DNA of 64,000 nt, taken from the NCBI GenBank assembly GCA_001657395.1, contig LYSY01000011.1:1-64000 (forward strand), read 5' to 3'. Positions 16,189 through 25,250 of the stretch are shown piece after piece. Numbering within the stretch: position 1 is the first letter of the stretch; every line of letters starts with the position of its first letter. Both the position numbers and the translations under genes were made by a program. The notes beneath the pieces were generated by a model. The model was not told the DNA's origin and did no database searches. It saw only the letters and a list, made by a program, of their open reading frames with translations. This DNA comes from Rhodospirillales bacterium BBD 1991-14. GTDB lineage: Bacteria > Pseudomonadota > Alphaproteobacteria > Kiloniellales > Kiloniellaceae.

Positions 16189-16941
16189 ATGGCAACACTC
16201 TACACTTTCGGCGCCTCTCACTACTGCGAGAAGGCGCGCTGGGCCCTGGATCTGAGCGGCCTCGCCTATGAGGAGGTCCGCTGGGCACCCGGCCCGCACC
16301 TGATCGCCGTGCGCGGCCTGGCCCCCGGGACCAGCGTGCCGATCCTGCGCCTGGCCGGCAGCACCATCCAGGGCAGCGACCGAATCATCGACCGGCTGGA
16401 GGCCGAAGGGCGCGGCGCCTGGTGCACCAGGACCGAACCGGACGAGGCCGACGAGGTCGCGCGGCTCGAGCGCAGGGCCGACGCGGGCATCGGCATCGCC
16501 GTCCGGCGCCTCGCCTATGCGATGACCCTGCCGGCGAAAGGCGGGCACAGCGCACGGCGGCTGTTCACCGACGCGGTGTGGTGGCAGAGACCGCTGGCCC
16601 GCGCGATGTGGCCGATCACCCGGCAGGCGATCATGAAGGGGCTGGGCGCGAGGGCCGCCGATCTGCCCGACGCGCGGGCGGGCCTGGAAAGGGAACTGGG
16701 CTACTTCGACGCCCTGCTGGCGGACGGACGGCGCTTTCTGGTCGGGGAGCGCTTCACCCGGGCCGACATCGCCCTGGCGAGCCTGCTCTCCCCCATCGCA
16801 GATCCGCCGCAGCACCCGGTCTATCCCGGCCTGCCGGACTCGACAGCGACGGAGACCCTGAAGGCGGCCTACGGAGAACGGCCCTGCGTAGGCTGGGCCC
16901 GCCGGATCTACCGGGACTTCCGGACGCCTGCCGCCTCCTGA
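16189..16941 (+). CDS. glutathione S-transferase family protein
   Basis: GST-fold protein of 250 residues. The thioredoxin-like domain opens with TLYTFGASHYCEKARWALDLSGL, and PGTSVPILRLAGSTIQGSDRIIDRL supplies the cis-Pro and the SD pair that contacts the gamma-glutamyl group. The helical domain includes ERFTRADIALASLLSP. A serine or cysteine in SHYC may stabilise the thiolate. The ATG at 16189 is chosen because the open frame upstream is non-conserved. It probably works in detoxification; no partner gene is adjacent. Confidence 0.87.
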   Translation: MATLYTFGASHYCEKARWALDLSGLAYEEVRWAPGPHLIAVRGLAPGTSVPILRLAGSTIQGSDRIIDRLEAEGRGAWCTRTEPDEADEVARLERRADAGIGIAVRRLAYAMTLPAKGGHSARRLFTDAVWWQRPLARAMWPITRQAIMKGLGARAADLPDARAGLERELGYFDALLADGRRFLVGERFTRADIALASLLSPIADPPQHPVYPGLPDSTATETLKAAYGERPCVGWARRIYRDFRTPAAS

Positions 16942-17059
16942 TGACCGGCGACCAGGCCGTGACGCCTGACGTCGAGCACGTTAAGCTGCTTGCCTGATGC
17001 AAAGGCGCGGTCGCGCAGCCCCGGATACAAGGGGACAGCGGCTGTTGTGGGAGGATGCC

Positions 17060-17950
17060 ATGGACGCAGAGACGAGACGGGAAGTCCTGAGCGACACGCA
17101 GGTCCGGCACTACCGGGAGCGCGGCTATCTGGTGCTGGAGCGCCGAATCCCCGAGGATGTTCTGCAGGCGATCCGAAGGGAAATCGCCCGCTTCGTCGAG
17201 GAAGCCCGCGGTCTGACTGCCTCCAATGCCCGCCTCGACCTGGAAGACAGCCACCGGCCCGAGGCGCCGCGCCTGCGCCGCGTGAAGGCGCCTTACCAGC
17301 TTTCCTCCGTCTTCCGCGACCTCGCGCGCTCCGATTGGGTCCTGGCGCCGGTGCGCGACCTGCTGGGGCCGAACCTGCGCCTGCACGGCTCCAAGCTGAA
17401 CATGAAGGCTGCCGGCTACGGCGCCGCCGTGGAATGGCACCAGGACTGGGCTTTCTATCCCCACAGCAATGACGATGTCCTGGCTGTGGGTGTCATGATC
17501 GACGACATGGCGGCGGAGAACGGCCCGCTGATGGTCTTTCCCGCTTCGCACGAGGGCCCGGTCCATGACCATCACAGCGATGGCGTCTTTGCCGGGGCCA
17601 TGGATCTTGGCGCTTCAGCGCTCGACCCGCAGGACGCCGTCATGCTGACGGGGCCGGCAGGCTCGATCTCGTTGCACCACGTGCGCACCGTGCACGGCTC
17701 CGCAGTCAACCGATCCGACCGCGACCGCCGCCTGCTGCTCTACGAGATTGCCGCGGCCGATGCCTTTCCGCTCGTCGGCTCCACCTCGCCCTACGAGGAC
17801 TTCGCGGAGTTTCAGTCGCGCATGCTCTGCGGCCAGGCCACGCAGGAGCCACGGCTGCGCGCGGCGCCCGTGCGCATCCCCCAGCCGCCGCCGGCAACCC
17901 AGGGCTCGATCTACGAGATCCAGAAGGCCCTAAAGGCGCGCAGCTTCTAG
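17060..17950 (+). CDS. phytanoyl-CoA dioxygenase (PhyH) family protein
   Basis: Fe(II)/2-oxoglutarate-dependent oxygenase-like protein of 296 residues with the double-stranded beta-helix facial triad: H and D in VEWHQDWAFYPHSNDD and the distal H in SLHHVRTVHGSAVN, followed by the 2-oxoglutarate-binding Arg region RSDRDRRLL. The N-terminal YRERGYLVLERRIPEDVLQAI is typical. GGGAGGATGCC precedes the ATG at 17060. Related bacterial enzymes hydroxylate amino acids, ectoine or other small acids; the substrate here is unknown. Confidence 0.88.
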   Translation: MDAETRREVLSDTQVRHYRERGYLVLERRIPEDVLQAIRREIARFVEEARGLTASNARLDLEDSHRPEAPRLRRVKAPYQLSSVFRDLARSDWVLAPVRDLLGPNLRLHGSKLNMKAAGYGAAVEWHQDWAFYPHSNDDVLAVGVMIDDMAAENGPLMVFPASHEGPVHDHHSDGVFAGAMDLGASALDPQDAVMLTGPAGSISLHHVRTVHGSAVNRSDRDRRLLLYEIAAADAFPLVGSTSPYEDFAEFQSRMLCGQATQEPRLRAAPVRIPQPPPATQGSIYEIQKALKARSF

Positions 17951-17962
17951 ACTGCTTTTGAA

Positions 17963-17980
17963 CGGCGCCTTGGAGCGCCG
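17963..17980. terminator. possible hairpin between convergent genes
   Basis: CGGCGC and GCGCCG form a 6-bp GC-only stem with a 6-base loop in the 36-bp gap between the PhyH gene and a convergent hydrolase gene. There is no clear U-tract in either direction, so this is a weak terminator candidate. Confidence 0.35.
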
Positions 17981-17986
17981 ATCACG

Positions 17987-18778
17987 TCACGGCGGATCGC
18001 AAACGAGGGAACCGCTGATACCAAGCGACCCGCGGGCGAAGCTGTCGAAGTCCGCCCCCCAGATCGCCCTGTTGCCCCAGGCGAACTGGTCATGGCCCGG
18101 CATGGAAGGCTGAAGAGGATACTCGTGAAGACGGAAATCCTTGGCACGCTCCCGGCCAAGCCTGTGCAGGGATCTGGAGAATTCGACTGGCGCATGAAGA
18201 TCGTGCTGCGCGTGTTGAAGCAGGATCGGCGCCCGTGAAAGCGCCAGCGCGCGAATGAGGGCCGGCTGCGTGACCTCCTGCGCCTGATCCCCGGCCGCAG
18301 GGGCCTGGAGCACCGTTCCGCGGACATCCAGATCGGCCTGGGCGAGAAAGCTCACGATGCCGCCATGGGAGCATCCGCAAAGCAGGACCCTCGAGGTGTC
18401 GGCCCAGCCCTGGGAGTCAAGCCAGGCAACCGCGGCGACCACATCCCGGGCGCGGCCGCCCAGGAAGGTCCAGACGTCCTGCATGCTGCCGCAGTCCGCA
18501 AGTTGCGGACCGGTCGAAGCCCCGTATCCGCGCCCCTCCGGAAACACAACGGCGCAGGAGCCGTCGCGCACGCCGCGCCAAAGCGGGGTCTCGAAGCTCA
18601 GCGTCGAGCAAGCGGAATCGATGCGGCCGTCCGCCTGCTGTCTGGATCCGTGATTGTAGACGACGACGGGAACCCGCCCGGCCGACCGGGGCCGCATCAC
18701 CCAGAGGTCGATCACGTACCCATCCGAGCCATAGGTCGTGCGCTCGATCAGTCCCGCCGGCGGTGTCGATTGAGCCAT
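17987..18778 (-). CDS. alpha/beta hydrolase (dienelactone hydrolase/peptidase S9-like)
   Basis: Hydrolase-fold protein of 263 residues without a signal peptide. VPVVVYNHGSRQQADG supplies the oxyanion strand and the nucleophile elbow is LLCGCSHGGIVS. APILLQHAQHDLHAPVEFS is the usual acid-residue strand, and the catalytic His is probably in PSMPGHDQFAWG. The region before the elbow (DVVAAVAWLDSQGWADTSRV) is characteristic of dienelactone or prolyl-oligopeptidase-like hydrolases. Substrate unknown; it lies upstream of and convergent with the PhyH gene. Confidence 0.82.
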   Translation of the reverse strand: MAQSTPPAGLIERTTYGSDGYVIDLWVMRPRSAGRVPVVVYNHGSRQQADGRIDSACSTLSFETPLWRGVRDGSCAVVFPEGRGYGASTGPQLADCGSMQDVWTFLGGRARDVVAAVAWLDSQGWADTSRVLLCGCSHGGIVSFLAQADLDVRGTVLQAPAAGDQAQEVTQPALIRALALSRAPILLQHAQHDLHAPVEFSRSLHRLGRERAKDFRLHEYPLQPSMPGHDQFAWGNRAIWGADFDSFARGSLGISGSLVCDPP

Positions 18779-18845
18779 GGCGGCCCCTCCCCTGCAGCGG
18801 CAGACTACACCAAGTTCATTCTTTGGGTGTCAGGGATCGAGCGCC

Positions 18846-20054
18846 TCAGGGAAGCCGGGTCGCGCCGCAGTCGATCATCCCGGCGATCTCGGCATCGGAG
18901 AACCCGGCCTCGGCCAGCACCTCGCGGCTGTGTTGGCCCAGCAGCGGCGCCGGCATTGTGACCGCAGTCGGCGTGGCGGAGAACTTCACCGGCGAACCCA
19001 GCGCCTTGGTCCTGCCGACAGTGGCGTGCTCGGTCTCGACGATCATCCCGCGCGCCAGGGTCTGCGGGTCGCGGTGCATCTCGTTGACCGTCAGCACCGG
19101 CCCGGCGGGCAGCCCCCCTGCCTCCAGGATGTCCAGCCAGTCCGCTGTCCGCCGCTGGCGGAAGATCGCGTTCAGAATGGTCTCCAGGTGAAGGCGGTGC
19201 TGCATGCGCCCGGCGTTGTCCTGAAAGCGATGGTCTTCCAGCAGTTCCGGGGCCTCGATCAGCTTCGCCAGACGCTCCCAGTTTGCTTGGTTGGCGGCGC
19301 CGATGTTGATCCATCCGTCGGCCGTCTCGAAGGCCTGGTAGGGTGCATTCAGGGGATGGGCGGAGCCCAGAGGCTCCGGCGTCTCACCCGTAGCCAGCGC
19401 GATTGCCGACTGCCAGAAGGTCTGCGTGATGCCGGCCTCGAACAGCGAGGTGTCGACCATCTGCCCCTCGCCGGTCTTCAGTTTGTGGGCATAGGCGGCG
19501 GCAATACCCATGGCACCCAGAACGCCGGCCGTGATGTCGCTGACCGGCGGGCCCACCTTCACGGGCGGACGGCCCGGTCCCTCCCCCGTCACCGACATCA
19601 GGCCCGACATGCCCTGGGCAATCAGGTCGAAGCCGCCGCGCTCCGCATAGGGGCCGCTGCGTCCGAAGCCGGAAAGAGCGCAGTAGATGAGCCCCGGGTT
19701 CTCCCGGCGCAGCGTTTCGTAGCCGAGGCCCAGTCGCTCCATGGTGCCCTTGCGGTAGTTCTCGATCACCACGTCGGCGTCGCGCAGCAGGCGGCGCAGA
19801 GCCTCCTTGCCCTCGGGCTGCTTGAGGTCCAGGACGATGCCCCGCTTGTTGCGGTTCATCATCATGAAGGCCGCGCTCTCGCCGCCGACGGTCGGCGGCA
19901 CCATGCGGCGCGTATCGTCGCCGGAAACCTTTTCCACCTTGATCACGTCGGCACCCATGTCGGCCAGCAGCATGCCGGCTGCCGGCCCGGCCATGATGTG
20001 GGCCAGTTCGATCACCCGGCAGCCGCTGAGCGGCCCTGAGCGTGCTGCCGCCAC
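18846..20054 (-). CDS. CaiB/BaiF family (class III) CoA-transferase
   Basis: CoA-transferase of 402 residues, a family that moves CoA between acyl-CoA and a free carboxylate through an aspartyl intermediate. Seen: LSGCRVIELAHIMAGPAAGMLLADMGADVIKVE, NRNKRGIVLDLKQPEG, and ERGGFDLIAQGMSG holding the candidate catalytic Asp. The C-terminal LGSPVKFSATP is also typical. The GTG start at 20054 directly follows the TGA of the enoyl-CoA hydratase gene; a TTG at 20090 within that gene is an alternative. It is the last gene of an operon with a TRAP transporter, so it probably activates an imported carboxylate or a breakdown product of it. Confidence 0.9.
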   Translation of the reverse strand: MAAARSGPLSGCRVIELAHIMAGPAAGMLLADMGADVIKVEKVSGDDTRRMVPPTVGGESAAFMMMNRNKRGIVLDLKQPEGKEALRRLLRDADVVIENYRKGTMERLGLGYETLRRENPGLIYCALSGFGRSGPYAERGGFDLIAQGMSGLMSVTGEGPGRPPVKVGPPVSDITAGVLGAMGIAAAYAHKLKTGEGQMVDTSLFEAGITQTFWQSAIALATGETPEPLGSAHPLNAPYQAFETADGWINIGAANQANWERLAKLIEAPELLEDHRFQDNAGRMQHRLHLETILNAIFRQRRTADWLDILEAGGLPAGPVLTVNEMHRDPQTLARGMIVETEHATVGRTKALGSPVKFSATPTAVTMPAPLLGQHSREVLAEAGFSDAEIAGMIDCGATRLP

Positions 20055-20055
20055 T

Positions 20056-20850
20056 TCAGCGGCCCTGCCAGTCGGGCTTGCGCTTGGCAAGGAAGGCCTC
20101 CAGCCCCTCGCGGAAATCTGCGCTGGTGTAGCAGGAAACGATCAGGTCCCTGTCCTCGACGTCATTTTGGGCAAGGCGGCGCAGGCCTTCCTTGGTGGCG
20201 CGGAGGGTGAGCGGCGCCTGCTCGGCCAACGTCTCGGCCAGGTTCCTGGCGCGCGCCATCAAGGCCGCATGGTCGTCCAGGATCTCCGAGACCAGGCCGG
20301 CGGCCAGCGCTTCCTCGGCGCGGACAAGGCGGCTGGTGAAGATGATCTCCCGCGTACGCCCGGCCCCCAGCAGCGCCGAAAGACGGGCGAGGTTCGCCAC
20401 CGAGAGGCAGTTGCCCAGGGTTCGGGCAATGGGAAAGCCGAACTTCAGGTCGGCGGTTGCGATGCGCAGGTCGCAGGCGGCGGCGATGGCCGCCCCGCCG
20501 CCGGTGCAGGCCCCCGCGATGGCGGCGATGGTGGGCAGCGGGCAGGTCTCGACCGCGCCCAGCACCGCATCGATCTTGTCCTCATAGTCGAGCGCATGCT
20601 GGTCGGTCGTGAAGCCGCGGAACTGGGCAATGTCGGTACCGGCGGCAAAGGCTTTCTCGCCGGCGCCGGTGATGACCAGGACCTTGACGCCCAGGTCTTC
20701 CGGCGCGCGGCAGAGCTCCGCCAGCCGCTCGTACATGGCAAAGGTGAGCGCGTTGCGCGCCTGCGGCCGGTTCAGGGTGATGAGGCCGAGCGCACCGTCG
20801 CGCTCGAACAGCAGTTCTTCGGTCTTTTCGGCGGGGGCGGGTGCGCTCAT
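20056..20850 (-). CDS. enoyl-CoA hydratase/isomerase family protein
   Basis: Crotonase-fold enzyme of 264 residues. LITLNRPQARNALTFAM, then KAFAAGTDIAQFR and AIAGACTGGGAAIAAACDLRIA form the two oxyanion-hole segments. FGFPIARTLGNCLSVANLARL replaces the classical Glu-bearing GxxPE motif, so a standard hydratase mechanism is not assured. The gene starts 10 bp after dctM and leads directly into the CoA-transferase gene, forming a CoA-ester pair. It could act as hydratase, isomerase, hydrolase or lyase on the CoA ester. Confidence 0.9.
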   Translation of the reverse strand: MSAPAPAEKTEELLFERDGALGLITLNRPQARNALTFAMYERLAELCRAPEDLGVKVLVITGAGEKAFAAGTDIAQFRGFTTDQHALDYEDKIDAVLGAVETCPLPTIAAIAGACTGGGAAIAAACDLRIATADLKFGFPIARTLGNCLSVANLARLSALLGAGRTREIIFTSRLVRAEEALAAGLVSEILDDHAALMARARNLAETLAEQAPLTLRATKEGLRRLAQNDVEDRDLIVSCYTSADFREGLEAFLAKRKPDWQGR

Positions 20851-20860
20851 GCCAGGGCTC

Positions 20861-22141
20861 CTAGCGGTAGAGGGTTTCCACGAGGAACATAGGGATGGCC
20901 GGAACGTAGGTGCAAATCAAGAGCACGGTCAGCAGAACCGCCACGAAATAGACGTTCACCTTGGAAACCGCCCAGATGTTCGCGCGCGCAACGGCGCAGG
21001 ATGTGATCAGAACGCTGGCGACCGGGGGCGTCTGCTGCCCGATCGCGAGATTCAGGGTCACCACCAGGCCGAAGTGGACGGGATCGATCCCGGCCGCGGA
21101 GATCAGCGGGATGACGATCGGGACCACCAGGATGATCGCTGCCGCTGAATGCAGGAAGAAGCCGACCACCAGAAAGAAGAAGTTGAGGATCAGCAGGATC
21201 ACGTACTTGTTGTCGGTGAAGTCCAGGATTGCCGCCGCCAGTTGCTGGGGCATCTGGGCACGGGTGAGGAAGCCCCCCATCAGGACGGAGGCCGCCACCA
21301 GCAGCATGACGACCGCGGTCTGCATGCCGCCGTCCAGCATGGCGCGCTTCAGGTGCTTCAGGTTGAGCTGCCGGTACCAGAGGCCGACCAGGAAGGCCGC
21401 GATGACCGCCAGGCCCGCCGCTTCGGTGGCGGTGACGAAGCCGCCGAAGATGCCGCCCAGGATGATGACGGGCAGCGAGAAAGCCGGCAGCGCCTCCATG
21501 AAGGTGTGGCGCAGACGGCGGAGGTTGAAGGCCTCCTCCACCGGCAGGTTGTAACGCCGGGCGAAGAGGTAGGCGACGAACATCAGCCCCGCCGCCCCCA
21601 GCAGACCCGGCACGACGCCGGCGACGAAAAGCTGCTCCACCGAGGTGTTGGCGGAGGTGGCGTAGAGGATCATCGGGATCGAGGGCGGGATGATGATCGC
21701 CAGCGAGGCCGAGGACGAGGTGACAGCGGCCGCCAGAGGCGCGCTGTAGCCGCGCTTTTTCATCTGCGGGATCAGAATGGAGCCAAGAGCCGCCACGTCG
21801 GCGACCGCCGAGCCCGAGATCTCGGCAAAGAACAGCGACACCCCGATGTTGACCATCGCCAATCCGCCTTTGACGAAGCCAATGAGGGCGGAGACGAAGT
21901 TGATCAGCCGGTCGGTGATGCCGCCGGCATTCATGATCGCGCCAGCCAGCACGAACATGGGAATGGCGATGAGGGCAAACTTGGTGGAGCCGTCGTACAT
22001 GTCCAGCGCCACCGTGACCAGGCTGTCCGGCCCCTCGGTGACCAGCAGCCCGAGAACGCCGGAAACGGCCAGCGCGACGGCAATGGGGACGTTGAGGCAG
22101 ATCATCACCAGCAGGGCGATGAAAATGAGGAGCATCAGCAT
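20861..22141 (-). CDS. TRAP transporter large permease, DctM family
   Basis: Membrane protein of 426 residues with about a dozen hydrophobic segments, the ion-coupled transport subunit of a tripartite ATP-independent periplasmic carboxylate importer. Signatures include ALIAIPMFVLAGAIMNAGGITDRL, FFAEISGSAVADVAALGSILIPQMKKRGY, SASLAIIIPPSIPMILYA and GLVVTLNLAIGQQTPPVASVL. It begins 3 bp after dctQ and is followed 10 bp later by an enoyl-CoA hydratase gene. Confidence 0.94.
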   Translation of the reverse strand: MLMLLIFIALLVMICLNVPIAVALAVSGVLGLLVTEGPDSLVTVALDMYDGSTKFALIAIPMFVLAGAIMNAGGITDRLINFVSALIGFVKGGLAMVNIGVSLFFAEISGSAVADVAALGSILIPQMKKRGYSAPLAAAVTSSSASLAIIIPPSIPMILYATSANTSVEQLFVAGVVPGLLGAAGLMFVAYLFARRYNLPVEEAFNLRRLRHTFMEALPAFSLPVIILGGIFGGFVTATEAAGLAVIAAFLVGLWYRQLNLKHLKRAMLDGGMQTAVVMLLVAASVLMGGFLTRAQMPQQLAAAILDFTDNKYVILLILNFFFLVVGFFLHSAAAIILVVPIVIPLISAAGIDPVHFGLVVTLNLAIGQQTPPVASVLITSCAVARANIWAVSKVNVYFVAVLLTVLLICTYVPAIPMFLVETLYR

Positions 22142-22144
22142 CGC

Positions 22145-22705
22145 TCAGCGCTCTCCCTGCCGGTCCATGTTCTGGGCGTTCTTCATCTCCTGCTCCACCT
22201 CCTCCTCGATCTCGGCGTGTTCGAGGGAGGTCCCCGCGATGGTCATGCGCCAGTACTCCGGAAAAGAGAGGATCTCGCAGAGAATGAAGAGAACGGCGCC
22301 AATGGGGATGACCGATTGGGTGAACTGCACCGGCACCCAGGTCAGCGAGACCAGCCGGTCGCCTTCGAGGACCGCCAGCACCTGCATGCCGGCCCAGGCC
22401 ATCAGCGCGAAGAAGCCGATGACGATCACTTCAGCAAAGATGACGGCGACCTTGCGAATGCCTATCGGCAGCGACAGCAGCACGGAATCGAAACCGATGT
22501 GGCGGCGTTTGAGCGCCGCCAGGGCCGCGCCGTAGTAGGTGATCCAGGCAAGTTGGATCGCCGCCACTTCGTCATACCAACTGAAGGAATTGCCGGCCAG
22601 GCGGTAGAGCACGGCGACGATCACCACCACGCTCAACAGGATCATCAGGATGATCGTCACCCATTCCAGCAGCCATTCGAGGCCCCGCCTCGCCGCCGCG
22701 AGCAT
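22145..22705 (-). CDS. TRAP transporter small permease, DctQ family
   Basis: Four-helix membrane protein of 186 residues. Seen: LEWLLEWVTIILMILLSVVVIVAVLYR, then SWYDEVAAIQLAWITYYGAALAALKRRHIGFD, the DctQ signature. The start at 22705 is chosen because GGAGGAGATCTGGAGC precedes it; a GTG 16 codons upstream (22753) has no ribosome site. The extended acidic C-terminus (AEIEEEVEQEMKN) is unusual for the family. It partners with DctM and DctP around it. Confidence 0.92.
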   Translation of the reverse strand: MLAAARRGLEWLLEWVTIILMILLSVVVIVAVLYRLAGNSFSWYDEVAAIQLAWITYYGAALAALKRRHIGFDSVLLSLPIGIRKVAVIFAEVIVIGFFALMAWAGMQVLAVLEGDRLVSLTWVPVQFTQSVIPIGAVLFILCEILSFPEYWRMTIAGTSLEHAEIEEEVEQEMKNAQNMDRQGER

Positions 22706-22796
22706 GCTCCAGATCTCCTCCGCTGCGCGCCCTTTTCCGGCGCGTCTTATCACGCTCCGTTACGGCGGAGCTTCTTGAAGGGGAAACAGAGGGAAA

Positions 22797-22830
22797 GGCC
22801 CGGGCGGAAGCAAAACGCAGCGCCCGGGCC
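22797..22830 (-). promoter_or_regulatory. intercistronic hairpin between dctP and dctQ
   Basis: Ten-base arms GGCCCGGGCG (22797-22806) and CGCCCGGGCC (22821-22830) form a perfect GC stem with a 14-base loop, 16 bp after the dctP stop. On the transcribed strand the hairpin is followed by a pyrimidine-rich run with TTTCCCTCTGTTTCCC. It fits an attenuator or a 3' stabiliser that keeps dctP mRNA more abundant than the permease message, a common arrangement in binding-protein operons. Confidence 0.7.
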
Positions 22831-22846
22831 CCGGAAACGGTTCAGG

Positions 22847-23830
22847 TCACGACCCCTCGGCCAGCCGCAGGACGGTGTCGATCAGCTCCTGGCCGCCCTC
22901 GACACTCTCGGCAAACTCGTCGTAGATCGGCTTGGAGGCCTCGACGAAGGCCGCCTTGTCGGCGGTGTTCACCTGCATACCGCCGTCGGTCAGCCTCTGC
23001 AGCAGGTCTTCCTCCAGGCGCGCGGCCTCTTCGTAGACGAAGTCCTGCGTCTCCCGGCCGCACTGCAGGAGCGCGCTCTGCACGTTCTCCGGAAGGCGGG
23101 CGAAGTGCTTGTCGGAGACCAGCACATAGGCCGGCGTGTAGACGTGGCCGGTGATGGAGAGATAGGTCTGCACTTCCTGGAACTTGGCGGAATAGATCTG
23201 GGCGTAGGGGTTCTCCTGCCCGTCGATCACCTTGGTCTGCAGGGCAGTAAAAACCTCGGAGAACGCCATCGGCGTCGGGTTGGCGCCGTAGAGCTGGAAC
23301 ATCTTCACCCGCCACGCGCCGCTCGGGGTGCGCAGCTTGATGCCGGACAGGTCGTCCGGCGTGTTGATGGGCCGGATGTTGTTGGTGATGTTGCGGAAGC
23401 CGTTTTCGAACAGACCGATGATGCGATAGCCCCTGGCCTGGGCGGCCTTCTGGAAGGTGCTCTCCATCAGTTCCGCCTGGACCCGGCGCATATGCTCGCG
23501 GTTCTGGATGATATAGGGCATCTCGAAGACGCCGAACTCGTCGGCCACCGACGACATCACCGAGGACGGCAGGGCGAAATCGACCTGGCCGAGCTTAAGC
23601 TTCTGCAACAGCTCCTTGTCCTTGCCGAGCTGCGAGGAGCCGAAAGCCTGCACCTCGCCGGCATCGCCGAGCGCCGCGTTGGAGCAGGCCGCAAAGGCAT
23701 TGACCGAGGCTTCGAACAGCGATCCGGGCGCTCCGACGTGGCCGAATTTCAGGCTCAGTTTCTCGGCGAAGGCCGGGGTCGCGACGACGGAGACCAACGC
23801 GGCCCCCGCCAGAATCTTCATCACGCGCAT
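22847..23830 (-). CDS. TRAP transporter substrate-binding protein, DctP family
   Basis: Periplasmic receptor of 327 residues with a signal peptide (MRVMKILAGAALVSVVATPAFA, cleavage before EKLS). Family blocks are SLKFGHVGAPGSLFEASVNAF, SQLGKDKELLQKLKLGQVDF, GIKLRTPSGAWRVKMFQLYGANPTPMAFSEVFTALQTKVIDGQENP and VYTPAYVLVS. The Arg of KLRTPS is in the position that usually binds the ligand carboxylate, so a carboxylic acid is expected. It is transcribed after the aminotransferase and before dctQM. Confidence 0.93.
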   Translation of the reverse strand: MRVMKILAGAALVSVVATPAFAEKLSLKFGHVGAPGSLFEASVNAFAACSNAALGDAGEVQAFGSSQLGKDKELLQKLKLGQVDFALPSSVMSSVADEFGVFEMPYIIQNREHMRRVQAELMESTFQKAAQARGYRIIGLFENGFRNITNNIRPINTPDDLSGIKLRTPSGAWRVKMFQLYGANPTPMAFSEVFTALQTKVIDGQENPYAQIYSAKFQEVQTYLSITGHVYTPAYVLVSDKHFARLPENVQSALLQCGRETQDFVYEEAARLEEDLLQRLTDGGMQVNTADKAAFVEASKPIYDEFAESVEGGQELIDTVLRLAEGS

Positions 23831-23914
23831 GGTGTTTCCTCCCTTGCTGGTTCAGTCCCTGCCGCCGTTTGCTTGCCGCCCGGCGGTCTGTTGTTTCGGA
23901 ACGGATAGGGCGCC

Positions 23915-25132
23915 TCAGGCCGCTGAGGCGGAAGCCTGCTCCTTTCCGCAAAGATAGTCCAATGCTGCTTGCACGCCGCCGCGGCGGTGCGGGATGCCGG
24001 AGAGTTCCAGCCCCATCTCCACGCCGGAGAGCGTGCCCATCAGCATCAGGTCGTTGAAGTCGCCGAGATGGCCGATGCGGAAGACCTTGTCGGCGATCTT
24101 CGACAGCCCGTTGCCAAGCGACATGTTGAAGTTCTCGAGGGTAATCGCGCGGAAGGCGTCGGCGCTGTGCCCCTCCGGCACCAGGACCGCGGTGAGCGAC
24201 CCGGAGTAGTGCCGCGGCTCCAGGCAGAGCACCTCCAGGCCCCAGGCGCGCACCGCGCGGCGCGCGGCCTCACCATGGCGCTGGTGGCGCGCGAAGACGT
24301 TGTCCAGCCCTTCCTCGTGCAGCATCTCGATGGCCTCGACGAGGCCGTAGAGCAGGTTGGTCGCCGGTGTATAGGGGAAGTATCCCTTCGCGTTCGGCTC
24401 CGCCATCTCGTCCCAAGACCAGTAGGCGCGCGGCAGGGCGGCGCTCTGCGAGGCCGCCAGCGCCTTCTCGCTCACTGCGTTGAAGGAGAGACCCGGCGGC
24501 AGCATCAGGCCCTTCTGCGAGCCGGCGACGGTGACGTCGACGCCCCATTCGTCGTGACGGTAGTCGAGCGAGGCCAGCGAGGAGATCGTGTCGACCATCA
24601 GCAGGGCGGGATGGCCGGCAGCATCGATGGCGCGGCGAATCTCCGGCACCTGCGTTACCGATCCCGTCGAGGTTTCGTTGTGGACAACGCAGACCGCCTT
24701 GATGGCATGGCCGCTGTCGGCGCGCAGCCGTTCCTCGATCGCCTCGGGATCGGCGCCATGGCGCCAGTCGCCGGCGATGAACTCCGGCTCCAGGCCCAGG
24801 CGCTGGGCAAGCGTGTTCCACAAGGTCGCGAAGTGCCCGGTCTCGTACATCAGGACTTTGTCGCCGGGCGAGAGCGTGTTCACCAGCGCCGCTTCCCAGG
24901 CACCGGTGCCGGAGGCCGGATAGATCACCACCCTGCCCTCGGTCTTGAAGATCGACTTCATGCCTTCCAGCGCCTTGCCGCCGACGTCGGCGAAGGCGGG
25001 GCCGCGATGGTCCATGGTGGGATAGTCCATGGCGCGCAGCACCCGGTCGGGCACGTTGGTCGGCCCCGGAATCTGCAGGAAATGGCGGCCGGGCGCCGAA
25101 CCGGGGCGCTGAGCCCCTGGGCCTTTGGACAT
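23915..25132 (-). CDS. class V aminotransferase, serine-glyoxylate/aspartate-glyoxylate type
   Basis: PLP-dependent enzyme of 405 residues. IPGPTNVPDRVLRAMDYPTMDHRGPAF is the class V N-terminus, PASGTGAWEAALVNTLSPGD binds the cofactor phosphate, VVHNETSTG and MVDTISSLASLDYR are family blocks, and Lys of VAGSQKGLMLPPG is the Schiff-base lysine. It resembles serine-glyoxylate and BhcA-like aspartate-glyoxylate aminotransferases, so glyoxylate or another 2-oxo acid is the likely acceptor. A very strong GAGGAGGGAGGATCCC site precedes the ATG. It is the first gene of the minus arm, divergent from the FAD/Fe-S dehydrogenase that could supply the oxo acid. Confidence 0.9.
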   Translation of the reverse strand: MSKGPGAQRPGSAPGRHFLQIPGPTNVPDRVLRAMDYPTMDHRGPAFADVGGKALEGMKSIFKTEGRVVIYPASGTGAWEAALVNTLSPGDKVLMYETGHFATLWNTLAQRLGLEPEFIAGDWRHGADPEAIEERLRADSGHAIKAVCVVHNETSTGSVTQVPEIRRAIDAAGHPALLMVDTISSLASLDYRHDEWGVDVTVAGSQKGLMLPPGLSFNAVSEKALAASQSAALPRAYWSWDEMAEPNAKGYFPYTPATNLLYGLVEAIEMLHEEGLDNVFARHQRHGEAARRAVRAWGLEVLCLEPRHYSGSLTAVLVPEGHSADAFRAITLENFNMSLGNGLSKIADKVFRIGHLGDFNDLMLMGTLSGVEMGLELSGIPHRRGGVQAALDYLCGKEQASASAA

Positions 25133-25250
25133 GGGATCCTCCCTCCTCGCCGCCTGCCTTTCTCCGGCCCTTCCCGAGCGTTGCGGCCCAGGTTTTTTCT
25201 AAGAGCCGTTTGTGTAATCGGAAGGCTTGCCTTCGTCCTGAGAAAGACGT

